From positions 248,001 to 312,000 of the forward strand of contig NZ_JAIQXT010000001.1 of assembly GCF_020177055.1 (NCBI RefSeq): DNA of 64,000 bases, read 5' to 3'. This document shows, in pieces, positions 51,084-60,785 of this stretch; position 1 is the first letter of the stretch; each line of letters begins with the position of its first letter. Under the pieces are notes generated by a model. That model had not been told where the DNA came from. It did not search any database and worked only from the letters and a program-made list of their open reading frames with translations. This DNA is from Sphingomonas sp. R647. Its GTDB lineage: Bacteria; Pseudomonadota; Alphaproteobacteria; Sphingomonadales; Sphingomonadaceae. The position numbers and the translations under genes are program-made.

Positions 51084-51512
51084 GTGCTGGAGGCTGATGT
51101 GGCGACGCTCGATGGGGACCGGCTGGTGGACTGGACGGCGTTCGCGCAGGCCCGGACGCAGCTTGGCGCCAATTTCGTCCGCATCCTCGGCTATTTTCAG
51201 GAGGACGGCGTCAAGTCGGTCGCGCTGATCGAAGACGCGATGCGGTCAGCCAATGCTGCCGCGATGGTGCTGCCCGCGCACACGCTGAAGGGGGAGTCGC
51301 GCCAGTTCGGTGCCGAGCCGCTGGCCGAATGTGCTGCAGCAATCGAGGATATCGCCCGCCATTGCGTCGAGAATCGCTATGAGCCGAGCGAGGCGCTCAA
51401 GCATGTCGTCGAATTGCGCCCCCTGTTTCAGGCGACGCTGACGCTGTTGGAGCGCGAGGCAAACCCGCTGGTCGAGCGGCGCCCGATGTTCGGACGCCGC
51501 CCAGCCGCGTAA
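51084..51512 (+). CDS. Histidine phosphotransfer (HPt) domain protein
   Basis: This is a 142-residue four-helix HPt protein. The phospho-accepting histidine is His66 in LPAHTLKGESRQFGAEPLAE. No kinase or receiver domain is attached, so it is a free-standing phosphorelay carrier. The start GTG 51084 is uncertain. It is 62 bases after the TusA-like gene and convergent with bfr. Confidence 0.87.
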   Translation: MLEADVATLDGDRLVDWTAFAQARTQLGANFVRILGYFQEDGVKSVALIEDAMRSANAAAMVLPAHTLKGESRQFGAEPLAECAAAIEDIARHCVENRYEPSEALKHVVELRPLFQATLTLLEREANPLVERRPMFGRRPAA

Positions 51513-51515
51513 TTT

Positions 51516-51998
51516 TTACTCCGCCTGCTCAGGCTTGGCGTTGAGCTGAATATAGTTCTGGATCCCCATCCGCTCGATCATTTCGAACTGGGTTTCGAGC
51601 GTGTCGACATGCTCTTCCTCGCTGTCGAGGATGCGCTGGAACAGGTCGCGGCTGCCATAGTCGCGGACCTTTTCGCAATGTTCGATCGCGTCCTTGAGCA
51701 GCGCGACCGCTTCATATTCGAGATCCAGATCGGCCTTGAGCGCCTCTTCGACACTCTCACCGATGCGAAGGCGCCCGAGCAGCTGGAAATTGGGCAGGCC
51801 GTCGAGGAACAGGATGCGCTCGGCCAGCATGTCGGCATGCTTCATCTCGTCGATCGATTCGTGCCGCTCGAACTCGGCGAGCTTCTTGACGCCCCAATGG
51901 TCGAACAGGCGATAGTGCAGCCAATATTGGTTGATCGCGGTCAGCTCGCCTTTGAGCACCTCGTTCAGAAAATCGATGACCTTGGGGTCGCCCTTCAT
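51516..51998 (-). CDS. bfr: Bacterioferritin
   Basis: This iron-storage subunit has 160 residues and forms a 24-mer with haem between subunits. Ferroxidase residues are visible: Glu18 (KGELT), Glu51 and His54 (SIDEMKHADMLAERILFL). Met52 is the haem ligand, which separates it from plain ferritins. It lies 105 bases after bfd on the same strand. Confidence 0.96.
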   Translation of the reverse strand: MKGDPKVIDFLNEVLKGELTAINQYWLHYRLFDHWGVKKLAEFERHESIDEMKHADMLAERILFLDGLPNFQLLGRLRIGESVEEALKADLDLEYEAVALLKDAIEHCEKVRDYGSRDLFQRILDSEEEHVDTLETQFEMIERMGIQNYIQLNAKPEQAE

Positions 51999-52103
51999 GT
52001 CGCACCTTTCGCGTTCGGAATTCGAACGCGAGTATAGCGCGGGTAGGGCGCTTCAAACAGTGAGAAAATGGCGGATTTCTGCGGGTTAGCGCAGGTGCGA
52101 ACG

Positions 52104-52274
52104 CTACGCAGCAGCGCGTTCGGCGTCGATAATGGCTCGCGCAAACGGGACGCACTGGCCGCATTTCGGCTGGCGACCGAGCGCGCGATAGGCCTGACAG
52201 GCGCTGATCGCTCCGTCACGCGCAGCAGCGCGAACGTCTTTCTCCCGAATGGCATTGCAAACGCAGACGACCAT
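52104..52274 (-). CDS. bfd: Bacterioferritin-associated ferredoxin
   Basis: This is a 56-residue [2Fe-2S] protein that reduces the bacterioferritin haem and so releases iron. Translation gives MVVCVCNAIREKDV then KCGQCVPFARAII. Four cysteines (4, 6, 38, 41) are in the CxC...CxxC order of the family. GAGAGGG lies five bases before the ATG. It is easily missed because of its size. It is followed by bfr, and a Fur-like box lies 38 bases upstream. Confidence 0.93.
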   Translation of the reverse strand: MVVCVCNAIREKDVRAAARDGAISACQAYRALGRQPKCGQCVPFARAIIDAERAAA

Positions 52275-52311
52275 GGAACCCTCTCGCTCGATATGTAGGA
52301 GTTAAGGCGAT

Positions 52312-52326
52312 TGAGAGTGATTCGCA
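52312..52326. promoter_or_regulatory. Fur-box-like site before bfd
   Basis: TGAGAGTGATTCGCA is an imperfect 7-1-7 inverted repeat resembling Fur sites (TGAnAnTnATTnnCA). It lies upstream of bfd on the minus strand. A second related stretch, TTGCGAGGCATTCGCGAG, follows at 52333-52350. Confidence 0.55.
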
Positions 52327-52392
52327 AGCCTATTGCGAGGCATTCGCGAGAAATCATGTTGGAAGATCGGGGAGGGCGTGGAACAAGACCGG

Positions 52393-53100
52393 ATGCGCCT
52401 ATGCCTCTCGCTCACCCTGATCTTCGCGCCGATTGCGGCAATCGCTACAGACAATCCGCGGACGCCGACTGCCGAGCTGACACCGCCGGAGGCGGTAGTG
52501 CGGCTTGCCGATGCAGCATTTGCCGAGTTGGTCGCGCCGGGCGGTCCTGCCGAGCCCAACTGGGACAAGCAGGGCGTGGACCTGATTGCCCGACTCTCGG
52601 CCGCGCCCGGCGGCATCGACCAGACGGCTACCGTTGCCGAGTCTGCGGGTGATCGTTCGGTCGATCACTACGGCAATGGGGCGCTTCCAATACCGTCGGG
52701 GCTGGAACCTGTGCTCGACCTGCCAGCGCGACCGACGTCTGGCGATATTGGGTGGCGGAGCATCTCCGAACTGGGCGAAGGCATGTGGATGCGGACCAGC
52801 ACGCGGCTTGCGCGCCGGGGCAACGCGCTGTGCGGGCGGGGGTGGGACTCGCTCACGATCCTCGCGCCCGCCGGTCGCCCGCTGAGCGAAGACATGCGCT
52901 TCGCGATCATGGTGGTGCGCCTCATGGCCGAGCGCATGGCTGCGCTTGAAACCTGCGTGATCGCATTTGAACAGCCCGACGGCAGTCTGATCGAGCGGAG
53001 CTTTTTGTCCGATGGCCGATCGCTGCCCAAGGTGGACGAGCAGACGAAACCGATCCGGCTTCGCCCGCTCGCCGAGGCAGCGGCGGTCCTTACCCCTTAA
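52393..53100 (+). CDS. Exported protein of unknown function
   Basis: This is a 235-residue protein with a signal peptide (RLCLSLTLIFAPIAAIATDNP). No family motif is evident. The mature part has CGRGWDSLTILAP around residues 135-150 and a C-terminal half with alternating strands. A GTG at 52378 is an alternative start. Its end overlaps the convergent DUF418 gene by 11 bases. Confidence 0.7.
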   Translation: MRLCLSLTLIFAPIAAIATDNPRTPTAELTPPEAVVRLADAAFAELVAPGGPAEPNWDKQGVDLIARLSAAPGGIDQTATVAESAGDRSVDHYGNGALPIPSGLEPVLDLPARPTSGDIGWRSISELGEGMWMRTSTRLARRGNALCGRGWDSLTILAPAGRPLSEDMRFAIMVVRLMAERMAALETCVIAFEQPDGSLIERSFLSDGRSLPKVDEQTKPIRLRPLAEAAAVLTP

Positions 53101-54334
53101 CCAGCGCCCCGCCGGTCATTCCCTGAGGCCGCCCCCGCGACAGGCTGCGCCACAGCCATTCGAGCGGGCCATAAGCGAATCGCTCGAGCCAAGGCTTGGA
53201 CCACAGCAGGATCAGCGCCCACACGCCGAGCACGACCAGATAGACCTCGGCCCGCGACAACGCGCCGTACCAGCCCAAGCCATAACCGTAGAAGATGGTG
53301 GTACAGATCAGGCTGGTCACCAGATAGTTGGTGAACGCCATGCGACCCGCCGCAGCAAGGCGATCGGTCAGGAACCCACCCGGACGCATCAGCAGCACGA
53401 TCAGGGCGGCCCAGCCCATGATCATCAGCGGGCGGATCGGCGTGGTCAGCACCATCGTCGCTGAGGTTACCTCGACCAGACCGAAATCGGATCGGATCGT
53501 CCACAGCGCGAGCGCGGCATAGACCGGGATGCCGATCCCAAAGCCGATCGCGACCCAGCGCCAGTAGCGCCGCCGCTCCCACTGCCCGGTCAGCAAGCCG
53601 TTGCGATAGGCCGCCATGCCGAACAGCATGTAAGCGAGCGTTTCCCAGCCATATTGGATCAGCCCGGCGAGCGGCAGCCACTTGGCTTCGCTGAACCGGT
53701 CGACAGCGATGGCCCACCAGCCACTGCGATGCAGCGCGACATCCTCTGTCAGCCATGCGCTCGAGGGCTGGCCAAAGCCTTGCTTGAGCCCCTCGAACGC
53801 TTCAGCCATTCCCGGCTTGCCCGGATTCACCTGAGCGATCGCGGCGAGCATCGGGATGAACGCGCTCACGATAAACTGCACCACCAGCAGGATGCAGCCG
53901 ACGATCAGCAGCGTCTTCACGCGCGCATTGCGAAATAGGAAGGCGATCATCCCGATCAGCGCATAGTGATTGAGGATATCGCCCCACCAGATCGCCCAGA
54001 GATGGAGCAGGCCAAAGACCAGCAGCCAGATCATCCGGGCGTAATGGACCTTGGCGGCGCTTTCACCCTTCGCGGTCGCGCGCTCGATCACCAGCAGGGT
54101 CGACGCCCCGAACAGGAAGGAGAACAGCCCGCGCATCTTGCCGTCGAACAGCACGAAATTGCCGAACCATACGCCGAGATCGATCCCCTCGGCGCCGCCA
54201 TAGGCCGCCGGATTGAAATAGGCGGCTGGCGGCATCGAAAAGGCGATGATGTTGAGCAGCAGAATGCCGAGCACCGCGACCCCGCGAACGGTGTCGAGCG
54301 TCAGATGGCGGTCACCCGCCATGGTCGTCGCCAT
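53090..54334 (-). CDS. DUF418-family membrane protein (YeiB-like)
   Basis: This is a 414-residue multi-span membrane protein with about ten hydrophobic segments. The N-terminus RHLTLDTVRGVAVLGILLLN is the classical start of the DUF418/YeiB group. The C-terminal domain (GRMAFTNYLVTSLICTTIFYGYGLGWYG) is DUF418 itself. Related proteins resemble acyltransferases of the HGSNAT/OpgC fold, but the role is unknown. The ATG at 54334 has GGGGGAG six bases upstream. Confidence 0.88.
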   Translation of the reverse strand: MATTMAGDRHLTLDTVRGVAVLGILLLNIIAFSMPPAAYFNPAAYGGAEGIDLGVWFGNFVLFDGKMRGLFSFLFGASTLLVIERATAKGESAAKVHYARMIWLLVFGLLHLWAIWWGDILNHYALIGMIAFLFRNARVKTLLIVGCILLVVQFIVSAFIPMLAAIAQVNPGKPGMAEAFEGLKQGFGQPSSAWLTEDVALHRSGWWAIAVDRFSEAKWLPLAGLIQYGWETLAYMLFGMAAYRNGLLTGQWERRRYWRWVAIGFGIGIPVYAALALWTIRSDFGLVEVTSATMVLTTPIRPLMIMGWAALIVLLMRPGGFLTDRLAAAGRMAFTNYLVTSLICTTIFYGYGLGWYGALSRAEVYLVVLGVWALILLWSKPWLERFAYGPLEWLWRSLSRGRPQGMTGGALVKG

Positions 54335-54395
54335 GAAATGTCTCCCCCCGTGTTGCCCGGGGAATACACCTACTCGTCGGCCGGCGCCAGTCGTG

Positions 54396-55070
54396 TCAGA
54401 GCCAGGACGCGGTGTCCTCAAGCGGCTTTCTCTGCAGCGCATGAACCGGAATCGTCGCATCGGCCGCGGCATGGCCAACCGCGACGATCATCACTGGCTT
54501 CTCGGCGTCCGGTCGCGCGCAGACAGTGTTGAGGAACTTCATCGGATTGGGGGTGTGGGTGAGAGTGGCCAGCCCCGCCGCGTGGAGCGCGGTCAGGAGG
54601 AGGCCGGTCGCGATGCCGACGCTCTCGGTCACATAATAGTTTTGGAAATCATCGCCCGGCTTAAGCCCGCCCCGTCGCTGGCCAAAGATGACGATCAGCC
54701 ATGGCGCGATCTCGAGATAGGATTTGTCGGCATCGGTGCCGAGGGGGGCCAGCGCGCGAAGCCACTCCGCACCTGCCTTGCCGGCGTAGAATTCGCGTTC
54801 CTCCGCCTCTGCTCCTGAACGGATGGCGGCCTTGCCCGCCGCGCTTGCGACGACTGCGAAGTGCCATAGCTGATGGTTGGCGCCGCTGGGGGCCGTTCCG
54901 GCGGCGCGGATTGCCCATTCGATCGCTTCGCGCGGGACCGGCCTCTCGGCGAAGGCGCGACACGAGCGGCGCGTCACCATTGCGTCGTGAAACGCGCGGG
55001 CAGCGGCGATCCGCTGCGCGTCGTCGAGGTCGGGATAGGGGCGCCAAGCGATTGCCGGGACGTCAGGCAT
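54396..55070 (-). CDS. Nitroreductase-family flavoprotein (IYD-like)
   Basis: This is a 224-residue FMN enzyme. RRSCRAFAERPVPREAIEWAI carries the FMN phosphate-binding arginines, AAGTAPSGANHQLWHF the central segment, and GLATLTHTPNPMKFLN the C-terminal part. The helical lid and the NYYVTESVGIATG stretch resemble the iodotyrosine-deiodinase branch, which includes reductive dehalogenases. It overlaps the DUF3052 gene by eight bases. Confidence 0.85.
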   Translation of the reverse strand: MPDVPAIAWRPYPDLDDAQRIAAARAFHDAMVTRRSCRAFAERPVPREAIEWAIRAAGTAPSGANHQLWHFAVVASAAGKAAIRSGAEAEEREFYAGKAGAEWLRALAPLGTDADKSYLEIAPWLIVIFGQRRGGLKPGDDFQNYYVTESVGIATGLLLTALHAAGLATLTHTPNPMKFLNTVCARPDAEKPVMIVAVGHAAADATIPVHALQRKPLEDTASWL

Positions 55071-55479
55071 CGACGCGCAGCTCTTTGCGGATCATCAGTT
55101 TGAGGCCCGACCAGACGTCATTCACTGCACATACTTTCACATCAACCAAACCGAGGGGCAGGGCGACCTCGCGGATGGTGTCTTCGGTGATGTCGGTGTC
55201 CAGCTTAGCCGCCTTTTTGGGCCAGGAGACCCAGACGAACCCGCTCGGCGCGATCAACTGGCGCAACGCGTTGAGCTCGCGTTCCAAGATCGCGCGCTCG
55301 GTGACGAAGACATGCGCCGCGTCGATCCCAGTACAGGGTGCCGCGAGCACCTCGAGGCCAAGATCATCGAGCTGCGCCTCGGCCCGGACGCTGGCTGGCA
55401 TATCGGCGATGAAGAGCCGCATCCCGGGCTTGAAGCCGAGCTTGTCAGCGAGCGGGGTGGTGGAATAGCCGGCGGTCAT
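55063..55479 (-). CDS. DUF3052-family protein
   Basis: This is a 138-residue small protein. The opening YSTTPLADKLGFKPGMRLFI and the segment IAPSGFVWVSWPKKAAKLDTDITEDTIRE are typical of DUF3052. No catalytic motif is known to me. It is translated in overlap with the nitroreductase gene downstream. Confidence 0.85.
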   Translation of the reverse strand: MTAGYSTTPLADKLGFKPGMRLFIADMPASVRAEAQLDDLGLEVLAAPCTGIDAAHVFVTERAILERELNALRQLIAPSGFVWVSWPKKAAKLDTDITEDTIREVALPLGLVDVKVCAVNDVWSGLKLMIRKELRVDA

Positions 55480-55623
55480 GGGTCCCTCCTGCGGGTCGAA
55501 ACGTCACGAGTCCCTATGCCTACGCACGAGGCGCGGATTGGGTGCGTGCGATGAGTCGCTCGGGAAGGTGGCAGATTCGCGGCATAGAGGGAATGCGTGG
55601 CGCTCGCGGCCGCAAGAAGCCCG

Positions 55624-55644
55624 GCCCCGGGTTAAACCCGGGGC
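55624..55644. repeat. GC-rich perfect palindrome between purL and the DUF3052 gene
   Basis: GCCCCGGGTT-A-AACCCGGGGC has two perfect 10-base arms with a one-base centre. Palindromes of this kind are dispersed in many alphaproteobacterial genomes. It may also act as a transcription end signal for purL. No T-run follows on the minus strand. Confidence 0.55.
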
Positions 55645-55683
55645 GACGGTGGTTGTGGTGGCCGCGTTCGCGCCGACGCGGTG

Positions 55684-57888
55684 TCAGGAACCCATCAGCG
55701 CCGGGAAGAAGCCTTCATGCGCGCTGCGCAGGTCGTCGATCGTCACGCACCAGTCGCCTTCGTCGAGCTCGAAGATCAGCCGGTCCTTGATCGTGCGGCC
55801 CATCGGGTCGGCGGGAACGTCGGCTGCTGCAGCGGCGCTGAGGAACTCGGTCAGCGCTTCGTCCGGCACGGTGACGATGTAGAGACCCTGATCCTCGCCG
55901 AAGAAGCTGCCAGCGATGCCGAAGGGCTGGGCCTGGTCGATCGTCGCGCCGATGCCGCTGGCGAGCGCCATTTCTGCGAGCGTCACCGCAACGCCGCCGT
56001 CCGAGACGTCATGGACCGCGTTGACGAAGCCGCGCGTGATCATGTCTCGGACGAAATCGCCGGTACGCTTTTCGGCCTTCAGATCTACCGGCGGGGGCGG
56101 ACCTTCTTCGCGGCCGTGGATTTCGCGCAGCCAGATTGACTGGCCGACATGGCCCATTCGCTCGCCAACTGCGATGATTGCGTCGCCGGTTTCCTTGAAG
56201 GCGATCGTCATCGACTTGGACCAGTCGGCGAGGATGCCGACGCCGCCGATTGCGGGGGTGGGGAGGATCGCCGATCCGCCGCCGGTCGCCTTGCTCTCAT
56301 TGTAGAGCGAGACGTTGCCCGACACGATCGGGAAGTCGAGCGCGCGGCAGGCGTCGCCCATGCCCTCAAGACAACCGACGATCTGGCCCATGATTTCGGG
56401 CCGCTGCGGGTTGGCGAAGTTGAGGCAGTTGGTCACCGCGAGCGGGGTCGCGCCGACGCTGGTCAGGTTGCGCCACGCTTCGGCAATCGCCTGCTTTCCG
56501 CCTTCGACCGGGTCGGCGAAGCAATAGCGCGGGGTGCAGTCGGTGGTCATTGCCAGCGCCTTGTCGGTGCCATGGACGCGGACCACCGCAGCGTCGCCGC
56601 CGGGGCGCTGGACGGTGTCGGCGCCGACCATGTGGTCATATTGCTCCCAGATCCAGCGGCGCGAGGCGATGTCGGGCGAGCCCATCAGCTTGATGAGGTC
56701 AGCGGCGATATCGGTCGATTCCGGCTCGTCCGCGAGGTCAGCGGGCTTGGGCGTCGCGACGTGCGGGCGATCGTAGAGCGGCGCTTCGTTCGCCAGCGGG
56801 GCGAGCGGGATGTCGGCGACGACATCGCCCTTCCACTTCAGCACCATGCGACCGGTATCGGTGACGGTGCCGATGACCGCGAAATCCAGCTCCCATTTAC
56901 GGAAGATCGCTTCGGCGAAATCCTCGCGGCCGGGCTTGAGCACCATGAGCATCCGCTCCTGGCTCTCCGACAGCATCATCTCATACGGCGTCATGCCGGT
57001 TTCGCGCTGGGGCACATTGTCCATCACCAGCTCGATCCCGACCCCGCCCTTGCTCGCCATCTCGACGCTCGACGAGGTCAGGCCCGCCGCGCCCATATCC
57101 TGGATCGCGACGATCGCATCCGACGCCATCAGTTCGAGGCAGGCCTCGATCAGCAGCTTTTCGGTGAAGGGGTCGCCGACCTGAACGGTCGGGCGCTTCT
57201 CGTCGCTATGCTCGTCAAAGTCGGCGCTGGCCATGGTCGCGCCATGGATGCCGTCGCGGCCGGTTTTGGAGCCGACATAGACGACCGGATTGCCGATGCC
57301 CGCAGCTGCGCTGTAGAAAATCTTGTCGGTCGCCGCGACGCCCACGGTCATCGCATTGACCAGGATGTTGCCGTCATAGGCCTTGTGGAAGTTGACCTCA
57401 CCGCCGACCGTCGGAACGCCGACGCAATTGCCATAGCCGCCGATGCCGTGAACGACGCCGGAGATCAGGTGCTTCATCTTCGGATGATCGGGGCGGCCGA
57501 ACCGCAGCGCGTTCATGTTGGCGATCGGGCGCGCGCCCATGGTGAAGACGTCGCGGAGAATGCCGCCCACGCCCGTGGCTGCGCCCTGATAGGGTTCGAT
57601 GTAGGACGGGTGGTTGTGGCTCTCCATCTTGAAGATCGCCGCCTGCCCGTCGCCGATGTCGATGACACCGGCATTCTCGCCGGGACCGCAGATCACCCAC
57701 GGCGCCTCGGTCGGCAGCTTCTTCAAATGGATGCGGCTCGATTTGTAGCTGCAATGCTCCGACCACATCACCGAAAAGATGCCGAGTTCGGTCAGGTTCG
57801 GCTCGCGCCCCATCGCGTGCAGGACGCGCTCATATTCCTCGGGCGACAGGCCGTGTTCGGCGACGATTTCGGGCGTGATCTGAGTCAT
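55684..57888 (-). CDS. purL: Phosphoribosylformylglycinamidine synthase subunit II
   Basis: It catalyses the fourth step of purine synthesis together with PurQ and PurS, neither of which is in the window. The protein is 734 residues, the short PurL form. [19 protein letters not shown] is the invariant N-terminal segment, [24 protein letters not shown] the ATP/Mg region, and [17 protein letters not shown] the C-terminal one. I use ATG 57888; 57900 is possible. Confidence 0.97.
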   Translation of the reverse strand: MTQITPEIVAEHGLSPEEYERVLHAMGREPNLTELGIFSVMWSEHCSYKSSRIHLKKLPTEAPWVICGPGENAGVIDIGDGQAAIFKMESHNHPSYIEPYQGAATGVGGILRDVFTMGARPIANMNALRFGRPDHPKMKHLISGVVHGIGGYGNCVGVPTVGGEVNFHKAYDGNILVNAMTVGVAATDKIFYSAAAGIGNPVVYVGSKTGRDGIHGATMASADFDEHSDEKRPTVQVGDPFTEKLLIEACLELMASDAIVAIQDMGAAGLTSSSVEMASKGGVGIELVMDNVPQRETGMTPYEMMLSESQERMLMVLKPGREDFAEAIFRKWELDFAVIGTVTDTGRMVLKWKGDVVADIPLAPLANEAPLYDRPHVATPKPADLADEPESTDIAADLIKLMGSPDIASRRWIWEQYDHMVGADTVQRPGGDAAVVRVHGTDKALAMTTDCTPRYCFADPVEGGKQAIAEAWRNLTSVGATPLAVTNCLNFANPQRPEIMGQIVGCLEGMGDACRALDFPIVSGNVSLYNESKATGGGSAILPTPAIGGVGILADWSKSMTIAFKETGDAIIAVGERMGHVGQSIWLREIHGREEGPPPPVDLKAEKRTGDFVRDMITRGFVNAVHDVSDGGVAVTLAEMALASGIGATIDQAQPFGIAGSFFGEDQGLYIVTVPDEALTEFLSAAAAADVPADPMGRTIKDRLIFELDEGDWCVTIDDLRSAHEGFFPALMGS

Positions 57889-57971
57889 GGTCGCGCGCAT
57901 AGCGGGGCCGCGCGGGTTCGTCATCCCCTTGCGGCCAGCGATCGTTCAGGCGGTTCGTGCGTTTGGAGGCC

Positions 57972-58718
57972 ATGGCTACGATCCTGTCCCAACCGCGAGG
58001 GCGCGCAGGCGGTGCCGCAGCAGCGGCCGCGCTGACAGTGGCGCTGGGCGTATTGCTGGTCGCAGGGCTGGCGGTGCGCGCGCGGGTGGCGGAGCAGGGG
58101 GACGGAATGGCGCTGTTCCGCGTCGCCCCCGATCCGCCGCCGCCGCCCGAAGCGATCCGATCGCCGCAGCGCGACACGCGACCCGAGGGCGAGGCGGCGC
58201 CGCCCAATCTGACGTCGCGAGCAACGCAGATTGTGGCTCCGCAACCCGTGGTGGCGTTACCCCTGCCGCCACCACCGCTCCCGGTCGCCGAGAAGGCTGC
58301 GGACAGCAATCAAGCGACCAGCGGTGCTGCGGATGTGCCGGGTCCGGGCAGTGGTGCTGGCGGACAAGGCAACGGCTTTGGCGCGGGCGGGAGCGGCGAC
58401 GGGCGCGGTGCGGGAGATCCCGACGCGACCCCACCGCGCTGGATTCGCGGCAGCATCCGCGATTCGGACTATCCCGATGATCTCGCCGATGCCGGGACCG
58501 GGGGGCGGGTGACCGTGCTGTATCTGGTCGAAGCGAACGGTCGGGTCAGCGATTGCGATGTGGTGGGGTCGAGTGGGGTGGGCCGCCTGGATGCGCTGAC
58601 CTGCCGTCTGATCCGCGAGCGCTTCCGCTTCCGTCCGTCGCGTGACGGGTCGGGCAAGCCGGTGCCGGCGCTGATCCGAGAGAGCCATGAGTGGGTGTTC
58701 GAGCGCGTTGAGGGTTGA
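57972..58718 (+). CDS. TonB-like energy-transducing protein
   Basis: This is a 248-residue envelope protein. One N-terminal membrane segment (15-37) is followed by a proline-rich spacer (DPPPPPEAIRSPQ, ALPLPPPPLP) and a glycine-rich stretch. The C-terminal TonB fold (GGRVTVLYLVEANGRVSDCDVVGSSG, FRFRPSRDGSGKPV) completes it. GGAGG precedes the ATG. No exbB/exbD lie nearby, so its partner motor is elsewhere. It diverges from purL. Confidence 0.86.
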   Translation: MATILSQPRGRAGGAAAAAALTVALGVLLVAGLAVRARVAEQGDGMALFRVAPDPPPPPEAIRSPQRDTRPEGEAAPPNLTSRATQIVAPQPVVALPLPPPPLPVAEKAADSNQATSGAADVPGPGSGAGGQGNGFGAGGSGDGRGAGDPDATPPRWIRGSIRDSDYPDDLADAGTGGRVTVLYLVEANGRVSDCDVVGSSGVGRLDALTCRLIRERFRFRPSRDGSGKPVPALIRESHEWVFERVEG

Positions 58719-58751
58719 TAGGCTATCCTCAAGGCGGACGGGGGCCATGCT

Positions 58752-59276
58752 GTGACGACACTTGAAAACTGGTATCTTAGGCGGTTCACCCCGGCCGAAG
58801 ATGGCTTCACGTTCACGCAGTGGGGCTATGACGTGCGGCTCTCGCGCGTTGAGGTCGCCGAACTGCTCGGGGAATGGCGGCGCGTTTGGCTGAGCCCCTA
58901 TCTTTGGGGCGGGTGGCTCTTGCTGGGAGTCGCGCTACCGATCCTGCTCTCTGTACGGGGTTCGAGTGTACCGGCGTTCATGGTCGCGCTCCTGTTCGGC
59001 GTGATCATGGTGGTGACGCTGGTATATACGCATTGCCGGGTGAATAGTCTGGCGCAACCGCGTGTTCCGATCGAAGTTGCCCAAGCCTTTGGTTCGAGCC
59101 AGCCAAGATGGCCCGCGGCGATTCCTCTGCTGTTTTGGGGAGCCCAGTGCCTTGCGGAGGCAGAGGGGTTGTGGCTGGTGGCATGGGGACTGTTCGTGGC
59201 GCTCAACGCCACAATTGTGCTTCGCGGTCTATGGCGTTGGGCGCGATCAGCGCTTGCGGCCCAGCCTCCGCAATAG
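58752..59276 (+). CDS. Membrane protein of unknown function
   Basis: This is a 174-residue protein with about four membrane segments arranged in two pairs (LWGGWLLLGVALPILLSV, FMVALLFGVIMVVTLVY, then two near the end). The N-terminal 45 residues are polar. The start is GTG at 58752. Its last 30 bases overlap the convergent phospholipase D gene. No family recognised. Confidence 0.65.
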   Translation: MTTLENWYLRRFTPAEDGFTFTQWGYDVRLSRVEVAELLGEWRRVWLSPYLWGGWLLLGVALPILLSVRGSSVPAFMVALLFGVIMVVTLVYTHCRVNSLAQPRVPIEVAQAFGSSQPRWPAAIPLLFWGAQCLAEAEGLWLVAWGLFVALNATIVLRGLWRWARSALAAQPPQ

Positions 59277-60707
59277 CCCGCCCTTGGTCATCGCTTCCAT
59301 CGGCGATTCATCCCCCGCGTCGAGAACCTGGTTCTCCGCCAGCCACTCCTCGACCGCGCTGAGGTCAGGAACCTCATAGGGCCGCAGCGAACGGCCGGTG
59401 CCGCGCAATCCCTCGACCGCGGCTACCAGCGAACCCTTGTCAGCAATCGCCGCCGCCACGGTCAGCGAATCGGTGCCGAGATGTTCGGCGAGCAACCCGT
59501 CGCGGATTGCGGCGATGCGGGCCGCTTCCTCCGGCGTCCCCGCCGCAAGCGCGACGTCGCATTCGGTGTCGAGGCCGAGCGAGCGGTTGTTGAAGTTGGA
59601 TGAGCCGATGCGCAGGAACCGGTCGTCGACGACCAGCACCTTGGCATGGACATAGATCGCCTCACCCGCGGCGGTGTAGGGGTGGTAAATGCGCAGCCGC
59701 CCGTGCGGGTCACGCTGCTTGAGCGCCTGGAACAGCCGCGCGCGGGCAGTGTCCATCGCGCTCTGTTCCAGCCAGCCATCGGCGCGGCGCGGGTTCACGA
59801 TCAGGAATTCCGGCCCGTCGGGCTCGGCCAGGCGTTTGGCAATCGCCTCGGCAATGCGGCGCGACGCGAAATACTGGCTTTCGGCATAGATGAAGTGGCG
59901 CGCCGTGCCGATCAGGTCGAGGTAGAGCTTCTCGATCTCCTGCACCGGTGCCTCGCCGTTCAACTCGGGCTGCGTGCGCGCAACGGCGACGCGGATATCG
60001 GTGAAGTCGGGGGTCAGCTTGTCGGGCCAACATTCATGCTCGACCTGCGGCCGGTCGAGACGATTCCCGCCCGCGCGGTGCCAGCGCTCGCGGCACAGAT
60101 CGCCGAGCATGGCGGCGGCAGGCCCTTGAATCGCCGTCGTCGCATCGTGCCAGGGCATGTAGCGCTCGCCATCCGGGTTCGTCCGGCCGGGATCGTCATC
60201 GGCATGCGCGCGCGTGTCCCAACGGCCCAACGTCATGTCGATCCCCCCGCAAAAGGCGAGGCAGTCGTCGATCACGACGATCTTCTGGTGATGCGAGGCG
60301 CCGGCGGGATGGGTCGCGTCGAGTTTCAGATGGATCCGCTTGGCAAGCTTCCACTTGATCAGCGTCTGCAGCGTGCGCCCGCGCAGGATCGAGGCAACGG
60401 CACCGACATCCCAGCGCAGGATATGGACGTTGAGTTCGGGCTTGCGCCGCACCAGCCAGGTGATGAACGCGCCGACTTCGCGCGGAGCTTCGGGATGGTC
60501 GGGCGGATCGTCATGCGTCAGCAGGATGCGCGCATCAAAGTCCCAGCCAATCAGCATGATCTGCTTTTCCGCGCGGAGCATCGCGGCGCGGGCGGTGCGG
60601 AAATAGTCCTCGGCATCGACGATCACCGACAGCCGCGACGCCTGCGCGGTGCGCCAGCAATTGTGGCCAGGCTCAAGGAGCAGCGAGTCGTCTGAGCCGG
60701 ATGACAT
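59247..60707 (-). CDS. Phospholipase D family protein (cardiolipin synthase-like)
   Basis: This protein of about 486 residues has two HKD active-site motifs, HHQKIVVIDD and HAKVLVVDDRFLRIGSSNFNNRS. ARAAMLRAEKQIMLIGWDFDARILL is the usual N-terminal region. No signal peptide or membrane segments are seen, which is closer to soluble PLD enzymes than to classical cardiolipin synthase with N-terminal anchors. ATG 60743 would add 12 residues. Likely substrate is a phospholipid. Confidence 0.88.
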   Translation of the reverse strand: MSSGSDDSLLLEPGHNCWRTAQASRLSVIVDAEDYFRTARAAMLRAEKQIMLIGWDFDARILLTHDDPPDHPEAPREVGAFITWLVRRKPELNVHILRWDVGAVASILRGRTLQTLIKWKLAKRIHLKLDATHPAGASHHQKIVVIDDCLAFCGGIDMTLGRWDTRAHADDDPGRTNPDGERYMPWHDATTAIQGPAAAMLGDLCRERWHRAGGNRLDRPQVEHECWPDKLTPDFTDIRVAVARTQPELNGEAPVQEIEKLYLDLIGTARHFIYAESQYFASRRIAEAIAKRLAEPDGPEFLIVNPRRADGWLEQSAMDTARARLFQALKQRDPHGRLRIYHPYTAAGEAIYVHAKVLVVDDRFLRIGSSNFNNRSLGLDTECDVALAAGTPEEAARIAAIRDGLLAEHLGTDSLTVAAAIADKGSLVAAVEGLRGTGRSLRPYEVPDLSAVEEWLAENQVLDAGDESPMEAMTKGGLLRRLGRKR

Positions 60708-60785
60708 GGCAGCATCGATACCGATGTGCGCGCGAAAGGTCACGCGTTCACTGGACTTTAGCGAAGCGCTTGGTAACGAGACGCC

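Noticed and set aside
56149..58035. Plus-strand open frame of over 600 codons
   Set aside because: Antisense to purL, no motif.
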